A stretch of 64,000 nt of DNA from Trebouxia sp. TZW2008 (Eukaryota; Chlorophyta; Trebouxiophyceae; Trebouxiales; Trebouxiaceae): positions 1 through 64,000 of the forward strand of contig BDIU01000255.1 of assembly GCA_002118135.1 (NCBI GenBank), in the 5' to 3' direction. The position numbers and the translations under genes are program-made. Below are positions 20,488-35,400 of this stretch, piece by piece. Every line of letters starts with the position of its first letter. The stretch's first letter is position 1. The notes beneath the pieces are model-generated. The model saw only the letters and a list, made by a program, of their open reading frames with translations. It did not search any database and was not told where the DNA came from.

Positions 20488-23400
20488 TCAGTGTATTGGA
20501 CTTTCAACACTGCCAGTCACAGGACAGGTCTGAAACCTTGACACATATTCATTCCAGTCCTGTTGGATTGCAGGCAAGGGACAACCTGAGCCTAGTACTC
20601 TTTCTTCAGCTGGAATAGGGTACCCTGCAAAGCATTCACCAACTCTTTATCCACCCTGCATGCACATCAATGGTGCTGCAAGCGTTGGCATCCACACAGT
20701 CGTGAGCGTGACCATTTGAGCTGATCTTTGCATGGTTTCTTGCCTAAAACTGCCTAAACTGCTAGAACGCCAGCCTCAAACATACAGCCTAACAAGTGGC
20801 TGCATCAATTTCGAGCTATGTTAGACGCTTTGTGTTGCTTTTAAATGCAACAACAGACAATCACAACAGGAAGATGCATGCTATGCGTGGCCTGTCTTGT
20901 CTTGTCAAGTAAACCAGCTGAAGTGCTTTGTAGCATACATACATTTGGCTTTTCCAGCAGATATGCATGAAACAAACTGATGAATCAAGCACACCAGACT
21001 GAGCTGCAAACACTCCCATCCTCAAGTGACCAGAAACTTTTAAAAGAAACACAGTGCCTAGAGGGTCAGTGTTTGGAGCAAGGCTGAAAAGGGACAGAGC
21101 ATGAGTGGACACCAATCAAGGCTGGGGCTGACCTGAAATGCAGCAGGCTTCAGACTGCTTGTGGCACGAGTGGCAGCTGAGTGCAGCGTCATATGTGGGA
21201 GTGCCACATTGAGTGCAGGCCCGATGTGACAGCTCCTGCGACACTGACTGGTCCATGGACATGGCCAGCACCTTGTTGCGTACCTACAGCACAATCACCT
21301 CAATTTTAGGTTGTTTCAACTGTTTCTCTTTGGGTTTTTATTGCTTTTGGGTGATGATCAAAATGCATAAGTTTTGACACATGCGTCTGGAAGGCACATC
21401 AGAAAGGCACAGATTCTGACGACATATAAAGAAGCTTTGAAAACCACAGTGCACTGGGGCACAGTCACAAGCAGGCCACCTCTTCCGGTCGTTGAGGTCC
21501 TCAGCAATGTAGTGTGAGTCAGAGATGCTGAAGTCAAAGGGGATGTCAGTGTTTACAAGATCTGCATTCTCAAGGGGACTGAGTACACAGAAAGCAGTTG
21601 CAAGCACCTCACCTCTTCTCTGAGGTCCTCAGCAATGTAGTGTGAGTCAGAGATGCTGAAGTCAAATGGGATGTTAGCGTTCCTACAGTCTGCATTTTCA
21701 AGGGGACTGAATACACAGAAAGCAAATGCAAGCAGCTCACCTCTTCTCTCAAGTCCTCAGCAATGTAGTGGGTGTCTGGGATGCTGAAGTCAAAGGGAAT
21801 GTCGGTGTCCACAAAGTCTGCGTTCTCAAGGGGTCCGGCATCTGCATCGTCTTCCATGGCTTCACTGAGGTCCAGGTAGCGGTTCAGGAACACAAACGCC
21901 ATGTTAAGGCGGCCTGCCTCTTGGTTTGCACAGCCTGCAATGCCATAGGCGATGCTGTGTCAGAGATTTGCTGGAGGTCGGTGTTCACAAAATCTGCACT
22001 CTCAAGGGGTTGAGCATCTGCATCGTCTTCCATGGCTTCACTGAGCTCCAGATAGCAGTTCAGGAACACGAAGGCCATGTTAAGGCAGCCTGCCTCCTGA
22101 TTTGCACAACCTGCAATAAGATAGAACAAGACAGGTCAAGTTCTGCCAGATGAAAAGGTCAAGTCCAATCATGGCTTTCAAAGGAGAAGGGGTCCGGCAT
22201 CTGCATAGTCCTCTATGACTTTGCTGAGGTCCAGGTAGCGGTTCAGGAAGATAAAGGCCATGCTGCGGCAACCTGCCTCTAGGTTTGCACACCCTGCAAG
22301 CAGACAATTGGTGACATGTCAAGATTGTACCACAAAATTAGCAACTAGACCTAACAGTGATACAGAAACACCAAGGCAATGTTGAGTTCTGTTTGTGCTG
22401 CAAGGAGCGCAGGTAGGATCAGTGATACCATATGCAAACTGTATCAGAGAGATATATTCAGCATAATCATCAACATGCTGGTGCCGATGCTCATGGCTGG
22501 TACTCTTGTCGTTAGCGTTATCACTACTACAATCATTACCATTGCAATCATTGATATGCTTCTTACCTGCATCATAGAAGGCCTTGTCAGCTGGAATGAG
22601 GCCAATGTACCGCAGCAGGCTGGTGGCCTGCTTGGCAGCTAGCTCATGCATGCCAGCTTCTGCACAGCGCCGGCGCAGCACTGTGTAATGCACAGCTTCC
22701 CACCACTGGACCAAGTCCTGCAGCCATGAGTCATTTCCTGAGTAATGCTGCTTGCGTGTCAAGTCAGGTGGATTTCATATCTACACATTCTCTTGACTTT
22801 GTAAGGTGCGCAAATGTGGCTTATTACGGCAGATCAATGTTGCGTGGCCAAGTCTCCTATTGCTAAAGTGCAAGTCTCGCTTGTCACAAGGAGCAGCCAA
22901 CTCACCACAAGTCTGCATGAAACTCAAGGCATCACCCTAGTAGCTCAAGTCTCCTCAAATGCTGTTGCACAGTCTGCATCGGCGAGCGCTCTTACGCATT
23001 TTGCCAAAGTGTGTGTTGCATTGTACTTCACTGCATTGCACTGCAGTGCTCTTACGCATCTTCCGCTTTTGTTACTGCTCACATACTGCGCTGTTCACAC
23101 ACGTTGCACGTGTACTGAACTGCTCACCTTGACAGGCGCAATTGACATCTGTGCTGCATGCATGATTGGTTGCACCAACTGCCACAGGAACCCTAGACAG
23201 CTGAGCTCTCCTTGCTTGCTGCTGTGCGTGTGACTGAGGCCCAGCACGCCACCCACGATGTGCTTGTACAGCTCAAAGTGGGTGGGGTCTGATGAAGCGC
23301 CGTGCTCTGCTAATACTGCGGCTGCCTCAGCAATTTCTCCTTGCTGAGCTTTCTGCTTCGCATGCCTGCAAGTTCATCGAGGGTTTATTGTTACTAGAGG

Positions 23401-26400
23401 TACATATACATGGGGTTCAGTACATCAACAACAGGTCCTGTATGAGGTATGCACTGAAAAGCAAGCAGCTGCCTCAGCACCTTCCCTTTGTCTAGCTTTC
23501 TGCTTGGCACGCCTGATAAACAAGTATGTGCGAAAATAACACAGAGCACATTGTTGTGCAGCATTGTTTGCCATGGCAAGCCTAATGCACCATCATGTCG
23601 ATTTTGTCAAGCTGAAAGTGTAATTCGTGACACATCTGTCAATGGTATCAATGTGAAACCACACCTGATGGCGTATTTGGTGATGGCTTGTTGCCCAGAT
23701 TGTTGAGCTAGCTGATGCACCCTCCCCCAGTCACCCTGCTGGGCATACACTTCTATGGCGTCTGTGGTGTTGCCTATATTGGCAAGGCCATCAGCGTTCT
23801 TGTCACGCAGCAGGTGCTGTGTATGCTGCTGCTCCACGTACTGCCTGAGGGCAGGGTCAGTGCTTGCAAGTGCCCTGGCCTTGTCAAAGTGGCTGCCCAT
23901 GACATATGCCCTGCAAACCAGCACAGTGGTGAGCTCAGGCCATGAAGACAGCAGGCTTAAACCCAAGCGCAATGGCAGGACCGGTGCCTGCAAGTGCCCT
24001 GGCCTCGTCAAAGTGGCTGCCCATGACATACGCCCTGCAATCAAGTCAAGCTTTGAGCTGAATTCAGCTACTGGGCATCGACATAACACAATTGGTGTGT
24101 GCAAGGGCTCTGGCCTTTGTCTGGTTGCTCATGACATGGGCCCTGCAAACCAGCAAAGTGTTGAGCTCAATCTATCAAGGAGACCCGGCTTGCACCTGAA
24201 TGCAATGGCAGGGATGGTGTGTGCAAGTGACCTCGCCTTGTCAAACTGGCTGGGCACGACCTACACCCTGCAAACCAGCCAAGCTTCAAACTCAATCTAT
24301 AACAGCATAGGCTTGAAAGGCGACGACAGACTTGGTTCACGAACGTGCCCTAGCCTTGTCAGACTGGCTGGGCATGTCTGACAAGGGCATGGGCTAGGGC
24401 ATGTAAACCCTGCAAACCAGCCAAGCTTCATACTCAATCTGAACCAGTGATAGGCTTGTAACTGAAGGCAATGACAGGCTTGATTCACGCAAGTGCCCTA
24501 GCCTTATCCAAGTGGCTGTTCGCGACATACGTCCTGCAAAATAGCCAACCTTTGGGCTGGGTTTGTTGTCATGCTGAGGCTAGATCTGAAAGCAACAATA
24601 GCACGTAACTACTTCAAAACCATGCTTTGATTTGATTGCCTGCTGCATACAGATCTGATATTGGCCTGAGCCAATACCTGAGCCAGAATTGGATCAAGTT
24701 GAGATTGGCTTTCAGTCAGCAAGTGGCTCCAGGCATTATTGATAGACGCCAGCACACTACTTCTATATGGTCCTAGCAGGGTCCTGACCTCTAGGCAAGC
24801 AAGAATATGATGATTGTCATCATTAGTATGATGATGGCAAAGAGGATGATGACATATTCCAGGCTGGCTCGTTCTGATGAGTGTCATGATGAAACTTAAC
24901 ACTTACTTGACAGCGCCTCCAAAATCAACATCTCGCAGAAAGTCAGCTGCAGCTTCATAGCGGCCGCTTTGTATCAGGCGCTGCGATACAATGCCGACCA
25001 CCTCGCCATAACGCTCCTTCTTGTTCCTCATGGCAATGTCAACAGCCGCCTCCCAAACCTTCACAAGAGCATACAGAAAGATTGGTGACGTTGGGATTTG
25101 TACCGTCTAAATGCGACACAATGCCAACCACCTCGTCAATGCCTTTTTTTCCTTCTTGTTTCTCGTGGCAATGTCAACGCCCTTCTTCCACACCTTCGCA
25201 CACAAGCATGTCTCAGAAGATGGGTGGCATAAGCATGTGTTACATAAGAGTGGTGAAAACAGCATGCATTGTCAGAATGCTTGCCAATGCCCTCCTTCTT
25301 GTTTTTCATGACAGTGTCGACACCTTTCTCCCAAACCTTTGCACACAAGCATGCAGTCTCAGAAGATCAGTGGCAATATCACGCATTGACGTAGCAGTGC
25401 TGAAACAAGCATATATTGTCGGAATGCTTGCCAATGTGCTCCTTCTTAGTTTTCACGGCAGTGTCAACAGCCTTCTCCCAAACCTTTGCACACAAGCATG
25501 CAGTCTCAGAAGGTTGATGACATAAGCATGTCTTAATACAACAGTGGTGAAACAAGCATGCATGGCCTTCTGGCAAAACTTCATGCAAGCATGCAGTCTC
25601 AGTGAATTAGTGGCATAAGCGTGTGCTACTCAAGAGTAGTGAAACAAGCATGCATTGTCAGAATGCTTGCCAATGCGGCCCTTCTTGTTTTTTGTGCCAA
25701 TATCAACAGCCTTTGGCCAAAGCTTGACATGAAGTCTGCATGAACAGATGGCAAGTCCATGTGTTGCTCCTTCTGCTTAGTCTGGCTTTGTAGCCTGTCC
25801 ACTGCGGTGCTTCTCTGCTTTGTGCTGGCAAACAAGGCATGAATGTATCTGCCGAGTCAAGCTGATAACAATAGCCCAACTCATGAAACTCAGCCCTGCT
25901 GTGCGTTCATGCCTTTGTGAATCCAAGTAACAGCTGAAAACTCAGTCTGCAATGCACAGCTCACACGTAGCCCTGTCCAGCAGTCTTGCTGGCAGGTGGT
26001 TGGCTTGTCAAAGTAGTGTGGCCTTGCAACACAGGACTGCTGGACAGGTATCATTCCACAGGACACCTGTGCAGCAGTCTTGGAATTTCACACAGTTCTT
26101 GATGGCCAGAGCAAGCCAGCCTGGCGAGACAGAACTTGGGACACATACAAACAGCACTTGTGCTTGAATGCAAGTTGGGGTACTGATAACAAGAAGTGCT
26201 TTGTTTTACCCCTTCAAGGGAATCCAGATTGTCTGGGTCTTTTGTGGTAATGGCTATGTAGGCGCCTATGGCTGCGTACGAGCCTCTGAGGTCTGTAAAG
26301 CTGCTTTGATGTACTGTTATCGTGGAGACGTTTTCAGCTTACAGCATTCGTTTGCTGCAACATGCTGCTGCCCAGGCTCTGTGGGTATGTTGCATCTCAT

Positions 26401-29400
26401 GCTGCTAGGAAACAATGTCAAAGTCAATTACAAGCTCAACTTCCCCCTTCGGGAAGTCCACGGCGTCTGCCTTTGTATGCATGCCATACATATTGCTGTT
26501 CAGAGACAGGGAAACACCAGAAAAGGTATCTGGTGAAGGTCATTGGCAGGATCAATAAATGCGATTGTGTCTCACCCCTTCAAGAAAGTCCAGATTGTCT
26601 GTGTCCTTTGTGGTGATGGCCAGATAGGCGTCTATGGCTGCAGACCAGTCTCTTGCCTGCTCCAGGGCTTTTGCCCTGGCAAATTGCCCTTGAGGGTTCT
26701 GCTTGGCACTGCCCAGGTTGTTCTGGATGTCATTGTGCACTTCTGCTGCCTGCAAGGGTCAACAGGTATGATATAGAGCCGATGAGTCACCAAACGAAAT
26801 AGCGTGCTGTCAAGAATGTCAGTATGCACTTCTGCCACCAATAGGCATTCACAAACACCTGTTCACGTCACCAACGATGCTTTGAGCTGATGCCTTGCTA
26901 AGCAATTGATGAAGTCATTCAGCTGGTCTCTTTGTTCAGTCGCAGATGTTTGTGTATGCAAGAAAGACTACAGTGGCTGTGAAAGCCGCCGGAACACAGA
27001 TGCACACAGGCATTCAGGCTCTGTGTCAATGCAAGTCTTGTTCATGCAGTTCATCATTGCACCTGCTTAATTACAGAGAAAGCTGGCTTTAGCTTTGACA
27101 TAGCAGGCAACATCTGCAATGCAGATCAGCTGTGTGACACCTCATGATACTTCAGACTTCTCAGTCTTATGTAGTTCAGTTCGACAGCACTTTCTGCATA
27201 CCGATGAGGTCTTTGCAGTCCATTGTTAGTCAGTCTGGTTGATCTTGGCGCATTATGCCAAGCGCCCTGCATCATATTGTGGAGTAATTGTCAATAATCA
27301 TCATTATCAATCCAATTTAGCTGAAGCACATGCAAGCTGACCTTTGCAGGCAGATAGTCCTCGCACACACGCAGGGCATCCTCCCACAGCCCTGCCCTGC
27401 GGTACATGGCTAGGGCCAGTTCAGGCTTCTTGGCCCTCAAGAAGCAGCCCTCTGCCTCGGCCACACGCGCATCCCCCGCTAATTCCTCTCCCTGCAACAT
27501 TTCCAGTGAGACTCGACCACATCAAAAAGGAGAAAAAGGCACCTCAACAAGCTCCCAAAAGGGCAGCCAGCCATTTGGCCTTGAGCAGCAGCCCTCTGCC
27601 AGCCACGCGCACATTCCTTGCTGATTCCTCTCCCTGCATCAGCATGTCTAGTGAGACTCGACGACATCACAAAACGGAGAGAAAGGCACCACAACAAGCT
27701 CCCAAAAAGGCAGCCAGCCGTTTGGCTTGAGCAGCAGCCCTCTGCTTCAGCCGCATGCGCATCCTGTGCTAATGATTTTACCTGCCTCAACATTTCTGGT
27801 GAGACTCAACAACAACAGAAAAAGGAGAAAGAGGCACCACAACAAGCTCCCAAAAAGGCAGCCAGCCTTTTGCCCCTAAGAAGCAGCCCGATGCCACAGC
27901 CACGCATGCATCCTGTGCAAATGCCTCTCCCTGCGCCAGAGCATCAACGTAAGTTCACTATGTACGTGTTGACAAACACAAACTAAGGCGTGACCTTCAG
28001 GCAGTCAAATCAGCAATACTAGCAAGCCTTGGACCTTCAAAAGGCAATCCTCTGCATAGCTCAGCTCCGAAGCCATGCTGGCATCCATCTCTTGATAAAG
28101 CACAGTCAACACAGTTGTCCAACAGAAACACCTGCTATGCTTGTACGCATACGATGCACAGTACAGCTCACAGCACTCAGCACAGCACATATGTGACTTC
28201 ACCTTTCGCAACATCTGTCATACAGAACATGTTCAGTACGAGTACACAAATACATTGAGCATCGTGGGGCCCATGTCACAAGCTCAGCCTGAACAGCACA
28301 GCAAGACGCAGCCCCAGCAACAGGGGTATCACACAACAAAGGCACCACACAACAGGGGCATCACACAGCAGGGGCACCACACGACAGGGGCATCACACAA
28401 ACACAGACCTGCAAAGCAAGGCAAAAATCAATCCCAGGTGGCACACACATGAAATAGTGCTTTGCTCAGCTGTAAACCAGACTCCTGGCAGAATTACAGT
28501 CACCAGAAGGGCAAGGACCTGTAGAGTGAAGATGGCTGGCAGGCTGGCAGGGTCAGCAGCGTTGGCCACCGCTAGGGCTGCTGCCCAGTCTTGCTGGTGA
28601 CACCACATGTCGATGGCCTCCTTAGGCTTTTCAGCAGCCACAAACTCTGCCTCAGCCTCCCCAAATCTCCCTGTATATGGCAAACATATTAAGACGTGAG
28701 GTCCTTGAGTTAGTCAGCAAACACAAGCATTGCCTCAGCCCCCTCAAATCTCTTGGTGTCTTGCGGCGTTGGCCACCGCCAGGGCTGCGGCCCAATCCTG
28801 CTGGTGGCACCACATGTCAATGGCCTCCTTAGGCTATTCAGCCGCTACAAACTCCCTGTATTCAATTTGCAGTATTGCAAACATTTGTGAGCAAGCGCAT
28901 GGGCTTGTCAGCAATCACAAGCATTGCTTCAGCCTCCTCAAATCTCTTGGTGCTTGACAGCAGTGGCCAATGCCAGGGCTGCGGCCCAGTCTTGCTGATG
29001 ACACCACATGTTGATGGCCTCCTTGAGCTTTTCAGCAGCGACAAACTCTGCCTCAGCCTCTCCAAACCTCCCTGCAAGCAAAATATGCTACTATTGCAGA
29101 ACACACCAACAAGTTCTGCTGCATGTTTTGCCCCAGTACATCCTTAATCTACTCAGGCTTGTCAGCAGCCAGATCCCCAGCTTAAGCATCCTCAAAGCTT
29201 CCCGTATGCTGCAAACATACACCTGTGATAGGCCACAATTGAGCAACTTGGCTGCTGTGGATACATGAACCTCTGGGGCTTGTCAGCACTGATGCATTTT
29301 GCCTTAGCCTGCCGATGCTGACATATGCATGGGAGATTGCCATCAAGAGCAGATGCATCATGCTTTGCATTCTCATTGCAATTGCTGCCTGAAGGAGAGG

Positions 29401-32400
29401 CAAAATGCTGCTTTGACTGTACTCTGGATTGTGCATTGATGGAGCTTGTCACGTGCGCAGATGCTGGAGAAGTTGGTGATGGTGGTTGCGGTGATAGCAG
29501 TGATGGCAATGAAGATATCTGGGATCGCAAGAATTTGCCGTGTCTTGGAGGAAGAGAGCATTGTAGTCCGAATGCAAGTCGACCACGCCAGTTGTCACTG
29601 GATGCGTCAGTGCTCAGACTCAGCGTGCAAGGCACAGCTGACTTACCCTCGTCTTCCAGGTACATGGCATACTTGAGATGGCATTCTGGCATCTTGTGCT
29701 GAGCCTGGGGCGCTTGGCATAGCTGGAAGGCCTGTGCAAAGGCCCCTGACTCCAGGGCATAGTCCAGGGCTGCCTCCAGCAGCCCCAGCTTAACGAGTAG
29801 CTGTGAACCCTCCTCTGGCTCAAGACTTGATGCCCATGCCAATGCAACCTACATGTTTTCACCTGTCAGTTGAAGACGATTAACATGCAATCAGTCAAGC
29901 CTGAGATTGTGCTGCATCATAAAGCTGCCAAGCAGTCTCAGCTTGATCAGTAGCTTTGAGTCTTCTTCTGGCCCAAGACTTGATGCCCATGCCAAAGCAA
30001 TCTGTGGTCATCAGTCTCAGCTGCCACATGGTGTGTCAGAAGTCAGTGTTTGAGCTGCACTGTGAACTTGCTCAGCAGTCTGAAGACGCAGATCATGCTG
30101 CCATGATGATTGCATCAACATGGAGCCACAGCATGATTATAAATGGGGTTCTTGAAGACAGCCCCACCAGCTGCATGGCCCTCTCAGTGTTGATAGTCTG
30201 CGCCAATGCAAGGTGTGACATGTCTCCTTTGCATGTCTCTGCTTTTCAGTACCACTACTCTCTGGTTAAGACAGACCTGCTTGATGGCCAAGGGCCCTCC
30301 ATGGGTCTTTGCCAGCCTCAAAGAGCCATCCCACTGCCCTGCAGCCCTTCACATCTGCGCAGCTGCTTTCCATTGCCCTGCTGTTATAGCTAAACCCCGT
30401 CCTAAAGTTACAAATCAGACAAGTCCCAAAACGCCAAAGCCCTGTCACTGACCTGCTCGATGGCCAAGGGCCCCTTGATTGGCCTTTGCCAGCCTCAAAG
30501 AGTCCTTCCATTGCCCTGCAGCCCTCCACATCTGCACTACTGCTTTAGCTAAACCCTAGGAGCCCCAACATCAAGTTGCAAGTCAAAATAAGCCCAAAAA
30601 GCCAAGACCCTGTCACTGACCTGCTTGATGGCCAAGGGCCCTCCACGGGCCTTTGCCAGCCTCAAAGAGCCCTCCCACTGCCCTGCAGCCCTCCACATCT
30701 GCACTGCGGCTTTCCACTGCCCTGCCTCTACAAAGTGCCCCTCAGCCTCCTTGAAAGAGCCCTCCTCTTGCAGCTGTTGACCAATCTCCATATGAGTTTC
30801 TGCTAGTTGACCCTGACACAAACATACAATCCATTTCATCTCCGCTGAATGCGTTTGGATGCGCTCAGGATTGATGACAACAGCCCTGTGAGAAGGCCCT
30901 ATTGTCAGCTGCTATACCATCCTTTTCAAGCCCAGAATCTAAAACCTTGCTCCAAAAATCAAGCCAAGACTCTGGTATTGTCAAGAACAAGACAGTTGAC
31001 AGGCATGCGTACAGTCTAAAGGAACTGGCTGTTTTAGAGCAAGAGAAATTTAATACACAGAAGGCAGCATTGCGCCTTACTGACCTCAAAATGCTGATAT
31101 ACCTTACCTTCTGATGCTGTGTCACTACCCTGATGACATCACTCCACATGCTGCGGCGCTTGTACAGATCAATGGCAGCATCGTACTGTTTGATTGTGCA
31201 ATACATCTTCTCAGCGTCTCTGACCTTGCCTGCTGCCTCTAGCTCTTCAGCCTTGTGAGTATACACTTCCTGCAAACAGCATGGAGCCTGCCTTTTCTTG
31301 CTGCAGCTGGAGTAGGTTGGCCTGCAGCAATGCCTTTTTGTGCAATTTACATTTTGAGAACACGCTTTCTGCAGACAGCATCACATGTAGCTGTGACAAG
31401 GTATGCTTGTTGCAAAAAGCAACAAGCTCGCCTTTGCAGCGTAGTGCTAATGCAAGCAGCATCAGTTAAAACTGTGTGCTCCTGCAACGTGCATCACATC
31501 GGGAACCAAAAAGAGTGTTCTTTGTCTGTTGAGAGCATGAATATGAAAGAGCTTCGCAATGTTTAGTCAGTAAACAGTACTACTGCTAACAAAGATGTCT
31601 GTCACATGTAACACTGAGCTTGAAATTTGACAGCATTGTCAATGCAATGAGACCAAGACAGCAATGTGAGTGCAACTGATGGACGCAACATGCTTAATGC
31701 ATATGAGATTGCGGCAGCCAACATTGACTTCTGCCTCTGAGACGCAACATTCTTAATGCAAATGAGATTGAGGCAGCGCACATTGACTTCTGCTTCTGAA
31801 AGGAAGCCCATGGCCACCTTGTGCAAAGTCAGCAAAGCTGCCTATCCCTACAATGCTGGTCATGACAGGTGGCGATATTGTCAGTACAACAAACACGAGA
31901 CAGCATTGTCAGCGCAATCAGATTCAGGCAACATTGTAAGTAAGGCAACCTACATTGACTTCTGCCTCTGACAGGAAGCCCATGGCCACCTTGTGTGCTG
32001 CAGCCCATTTGCCCATTTCCGCATACATGTCCACCGCCTGCAACTGGCAAGACTGATTGATTGATCGATAAGTGTGCCTGCGCAAATGCGAGATAGGTAA
32101 CAGGTATGCCTCACCATGCTCCTGGCAACTGGCAAGATTGTGAGCAAGCTTGCCTCAGACAGACAGAAGATGGAACAAACCAATTTACAGACACTTCAAA
32201 TGCAGATCGTCAGGCAGGCTGCAGGTGTTTGCACTAGCAAGCACATGCACAAAGAATACTTCACATGCCTATAAGTCCAAAGCTTCTCTAGGAGATGCAG
32301 ACAGGCAGGGAGTCAACATTGCAGAAACTCACCACATTGATGTGTAGTCTCCACATTGCCACACAAAGCAGAACAAGCTACAGAGCAGGGCTATCAAGGA

Positions 32401-35400
32401 GTCAATACATCAAAGCAAAAGCAAGCCATACACCCTGAGATCAACACTTGAGCAGGTCCATCATGGCAATACAAAGAGGCGTCGCTGACCTTGCGAGCCT
32501 GGCCAGCTTTGATGTAGAAGCGCTCAGCAGCTTCCAGGTTCTGAGCTTGCCTGAAGTGCTCTGCAAGGCGCTCATAGAATGGTGCTGCTGCTTGCTGGTC
32601 CTGCACACTCATTTAGACATGATCATGTTGGCAACACTTGTCACTTGCAAATGGCAATCAAGCCAGCATATTTACTATTGATATTTCATGACACAATCCA
32701 CCTGTGACTCAAGCACAGCAGCAGCCTTCCGCCATTGCCTAGCAGCCAGGGCAACTTCAACAGCCCTCAGGGAATACCCTGCCACCTATGCAATGATGAC
32801 TGCCTCTTTGCCTGTCCTTCCTCAGGCGAGCATGTTCACTGGAGTTGTTTGACAAAATGTTTCACCCATGACTTCAGGACAGTAGCAAGCTTTGCCGCTG
32901 GCGAGCAGCAAGCGCACCTGCAACAGTCTACATGAAACAACTTGTCCTGTATAAATGCTGGCTGTTTGTTTGCTTGTGCTGATCAAACGAGCATGTTCAC
33001 TTGCATTCACCCAGAAGATGCTTCACCTGTGACTCAAGCACAGCAGCAGCCTTCTGCCATTGCCTGGCAGCAAGGGCAGCTCCAACAGGCCCTCATGGAA
33101 CAGCCCATTTTCTAAAAGCAGTTGCTGGTTCCTGCCTGTCCTGGATGAATTGTCTAGCAGCAAGGGCAGCTTGAAAAGCCCTTATGCAACAGCCTGCTTC
33201 TATGCAGTGGTGGGATGCTGCTTCTCTGCCTGTTCTACATGAAGTATGCATGTTTGATAGATTTGTGTTAGGGCACAACTCACCTGTGACTCAAGCACAG
33301 CAGCAGCCTTCTGCCATTGCCTGGCAGCAAGGGCAGCTTCAACAGCCCTCATGGAACAGCCTGCCTCTATGAAGTGGTTGATGGCTGCATCCACTTGGTG
33401 TTGACTCATCAGCCACTCGCCCCATTCTTCTTCCAGGGATACCACCTCTGCTGGGAAGTGGCGGCGCGCCAATTCTAGGGCTTTTTGGTACACATGGCCC
33501 CTATGCTCAGCATCAATTCAGGATTACATTGTTTGTTAGTTTGGCATGAGCAGAATAGATATGTGATATAAAACATCAGTATCTATACAAATAATGAACA
33601 CACAGATGAGCATGGAAGTTACGTCATCAAACCAGAATCATTGCAGCACACAATTGATGCATAGTACATGTACGCTAGCTTGTCTTATGCAAAGAGGCTG
33701 CTGACATAATGCATACATTGATGCACTGTCTGTAAAGTGCCTCATAATGTATGGGTTTGAGCTTGCGCTGCACAGCATAAACAGGAACTCACTTCTTGTA
33801 AGCTGCCTCGGTATCAGACCAGCGTTGTTGATGCTGACACAGTGCACACATTGATGCAACTTCTGATTGCTGCCTTGCCTTCTGTGAACAGATTGATGAC
33901 ATGATGCACACATTGATGACTTCCTGAAAGCTGCCTTGCTTTCTGACACAATGCACTTGGTGACCTGCTGTACGCTGCCTTGGCATCAGACCTTTTTATT
34001 ATGTGGAAATGTTGTTGACACAATGCAAACGTTTACTCACTTTCTGTAAGCTGCCTTGGCATCAGACCACGGCTGCTGATGCTGACACAATGCACACATT
34101 GAGGCAATGCCTGGAGGCTGCCTTTTCTTGTGTGAAGACATGATTGACACAATGCACACATCAACTCACTTTCTGTAAGCCGCCTTAGCATCAGACCAGC
34201 GCTGTTGATGCTGATGCAATGCACACATTGACTTACTTTCTGTACGCCGCCTTGGCATCAGGCCAGTGCTGTCGGTACTCAAACAGGCTGCCAGCTTTCT
34301 CATGCAGCTCAGCTGCTGTGCAGGCCGCAATGATCTTCTCCAATAGCCCCTTGTCATAGTTGTTGTTAGGGTGTGCCAACACTGCCTGCATAGCAGCAAG
34401 CGGCATGAGCAAATATAGAAAGATTGTTGATGCAAATTCTTTCTGACTGTGAGCCAAGCTTTTTATTGCTCTCAATGTGTTTATGCACCTAGTATTGCAG
34501 TGGACTCCGTTGTTTGGTCGCAATTGCCAAGCTGTCCAGTTATGCAAGAGCCATGCAGCTGCATTAGACTTGTCGGCTTGCACGAATCAGATGGAAAGGT
34601 GAGATTGCTTTAGCTTGACATCCAAGTGAGTAGTATTCAAGTGTAGTATGATGCTGCCAGATCAGCGATCTTGGGCATGTGATCTACTGCATTTTACACA
34701 ACAGCATCAATGAACATGTGTAATCCAATAGGCAGGGACGGTGCCAAGTCAACACCAATAATCCAGTAAGGCAGGCAATATAAATATTGCAAAGAGCAAC
34801 CTGGCATGTCCAGCTTGCAAGCAACACCGCTTGCACTCAAAAGCAAATACATCCTGCACGTATGGCAAAGTCGCAATTTGACAGGCCAAAACGATACGTC
34901 TGAGAAGGCACCAAAACGAAACCCGGGAAAAAGCGCCGCATCGGAGAATTGAACTCCGGCCTCCCGCGTGACAGGCGGGAATACTAACCACTATACGAAT
35001 GCGACCTGAGTCGATCTCAGTCGATGCTGAGCTGTCACGCTGAATGTGCCAAAACGCGGTTTCGGACGGTACTTGTAGATGACGCCTTGCAAATTCACTT
35101 CAACAGATCATTATACCTGGGCAGCCTTGCCAGGTAGACCACCATTGAGAAAGAGGTCAATGGCACCAACAAAGTCCCCATCCCTCTCTCTGACTCTGCC
35201 TGCCTCCTCATCCTGGCCAGATTCCAGCAGCCACTGGTAGTGGCGCCGCTTCAAGCTTTCAGCCTCAGAGCTGCTGCTTCTGCTTGCAACCCTGGAACAT
35301 CAAGGGCTTTCTCAGAAATGTCAAGCAAGACCTGCGATGAGCACATCACACTGGCCACTGGTGCTGCTGCTCACAGAGATGTGTCTGAAGATACTGCTGT

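Noticed and set aside
22379..22642. Hydrophobic plus-strand peptide opposite IFT172 exon 26
   Set aside because: It is the antisense shadow of the exon and its intron; the isoleucine-rich run comes from an ATC/ATT-rich intron.
24601..24902. Minus-strand 97-codon frame inside IFT172 intron 23 as a missing exon
   Set aside because: Exons 23 and 24 already join in phase and match the family without a gap.
28300..28452. Histidine/threonine-rich small protein from the plus-strand frame
   Set aside because: It is the translation of a 16-bp minisatellite in an intron.
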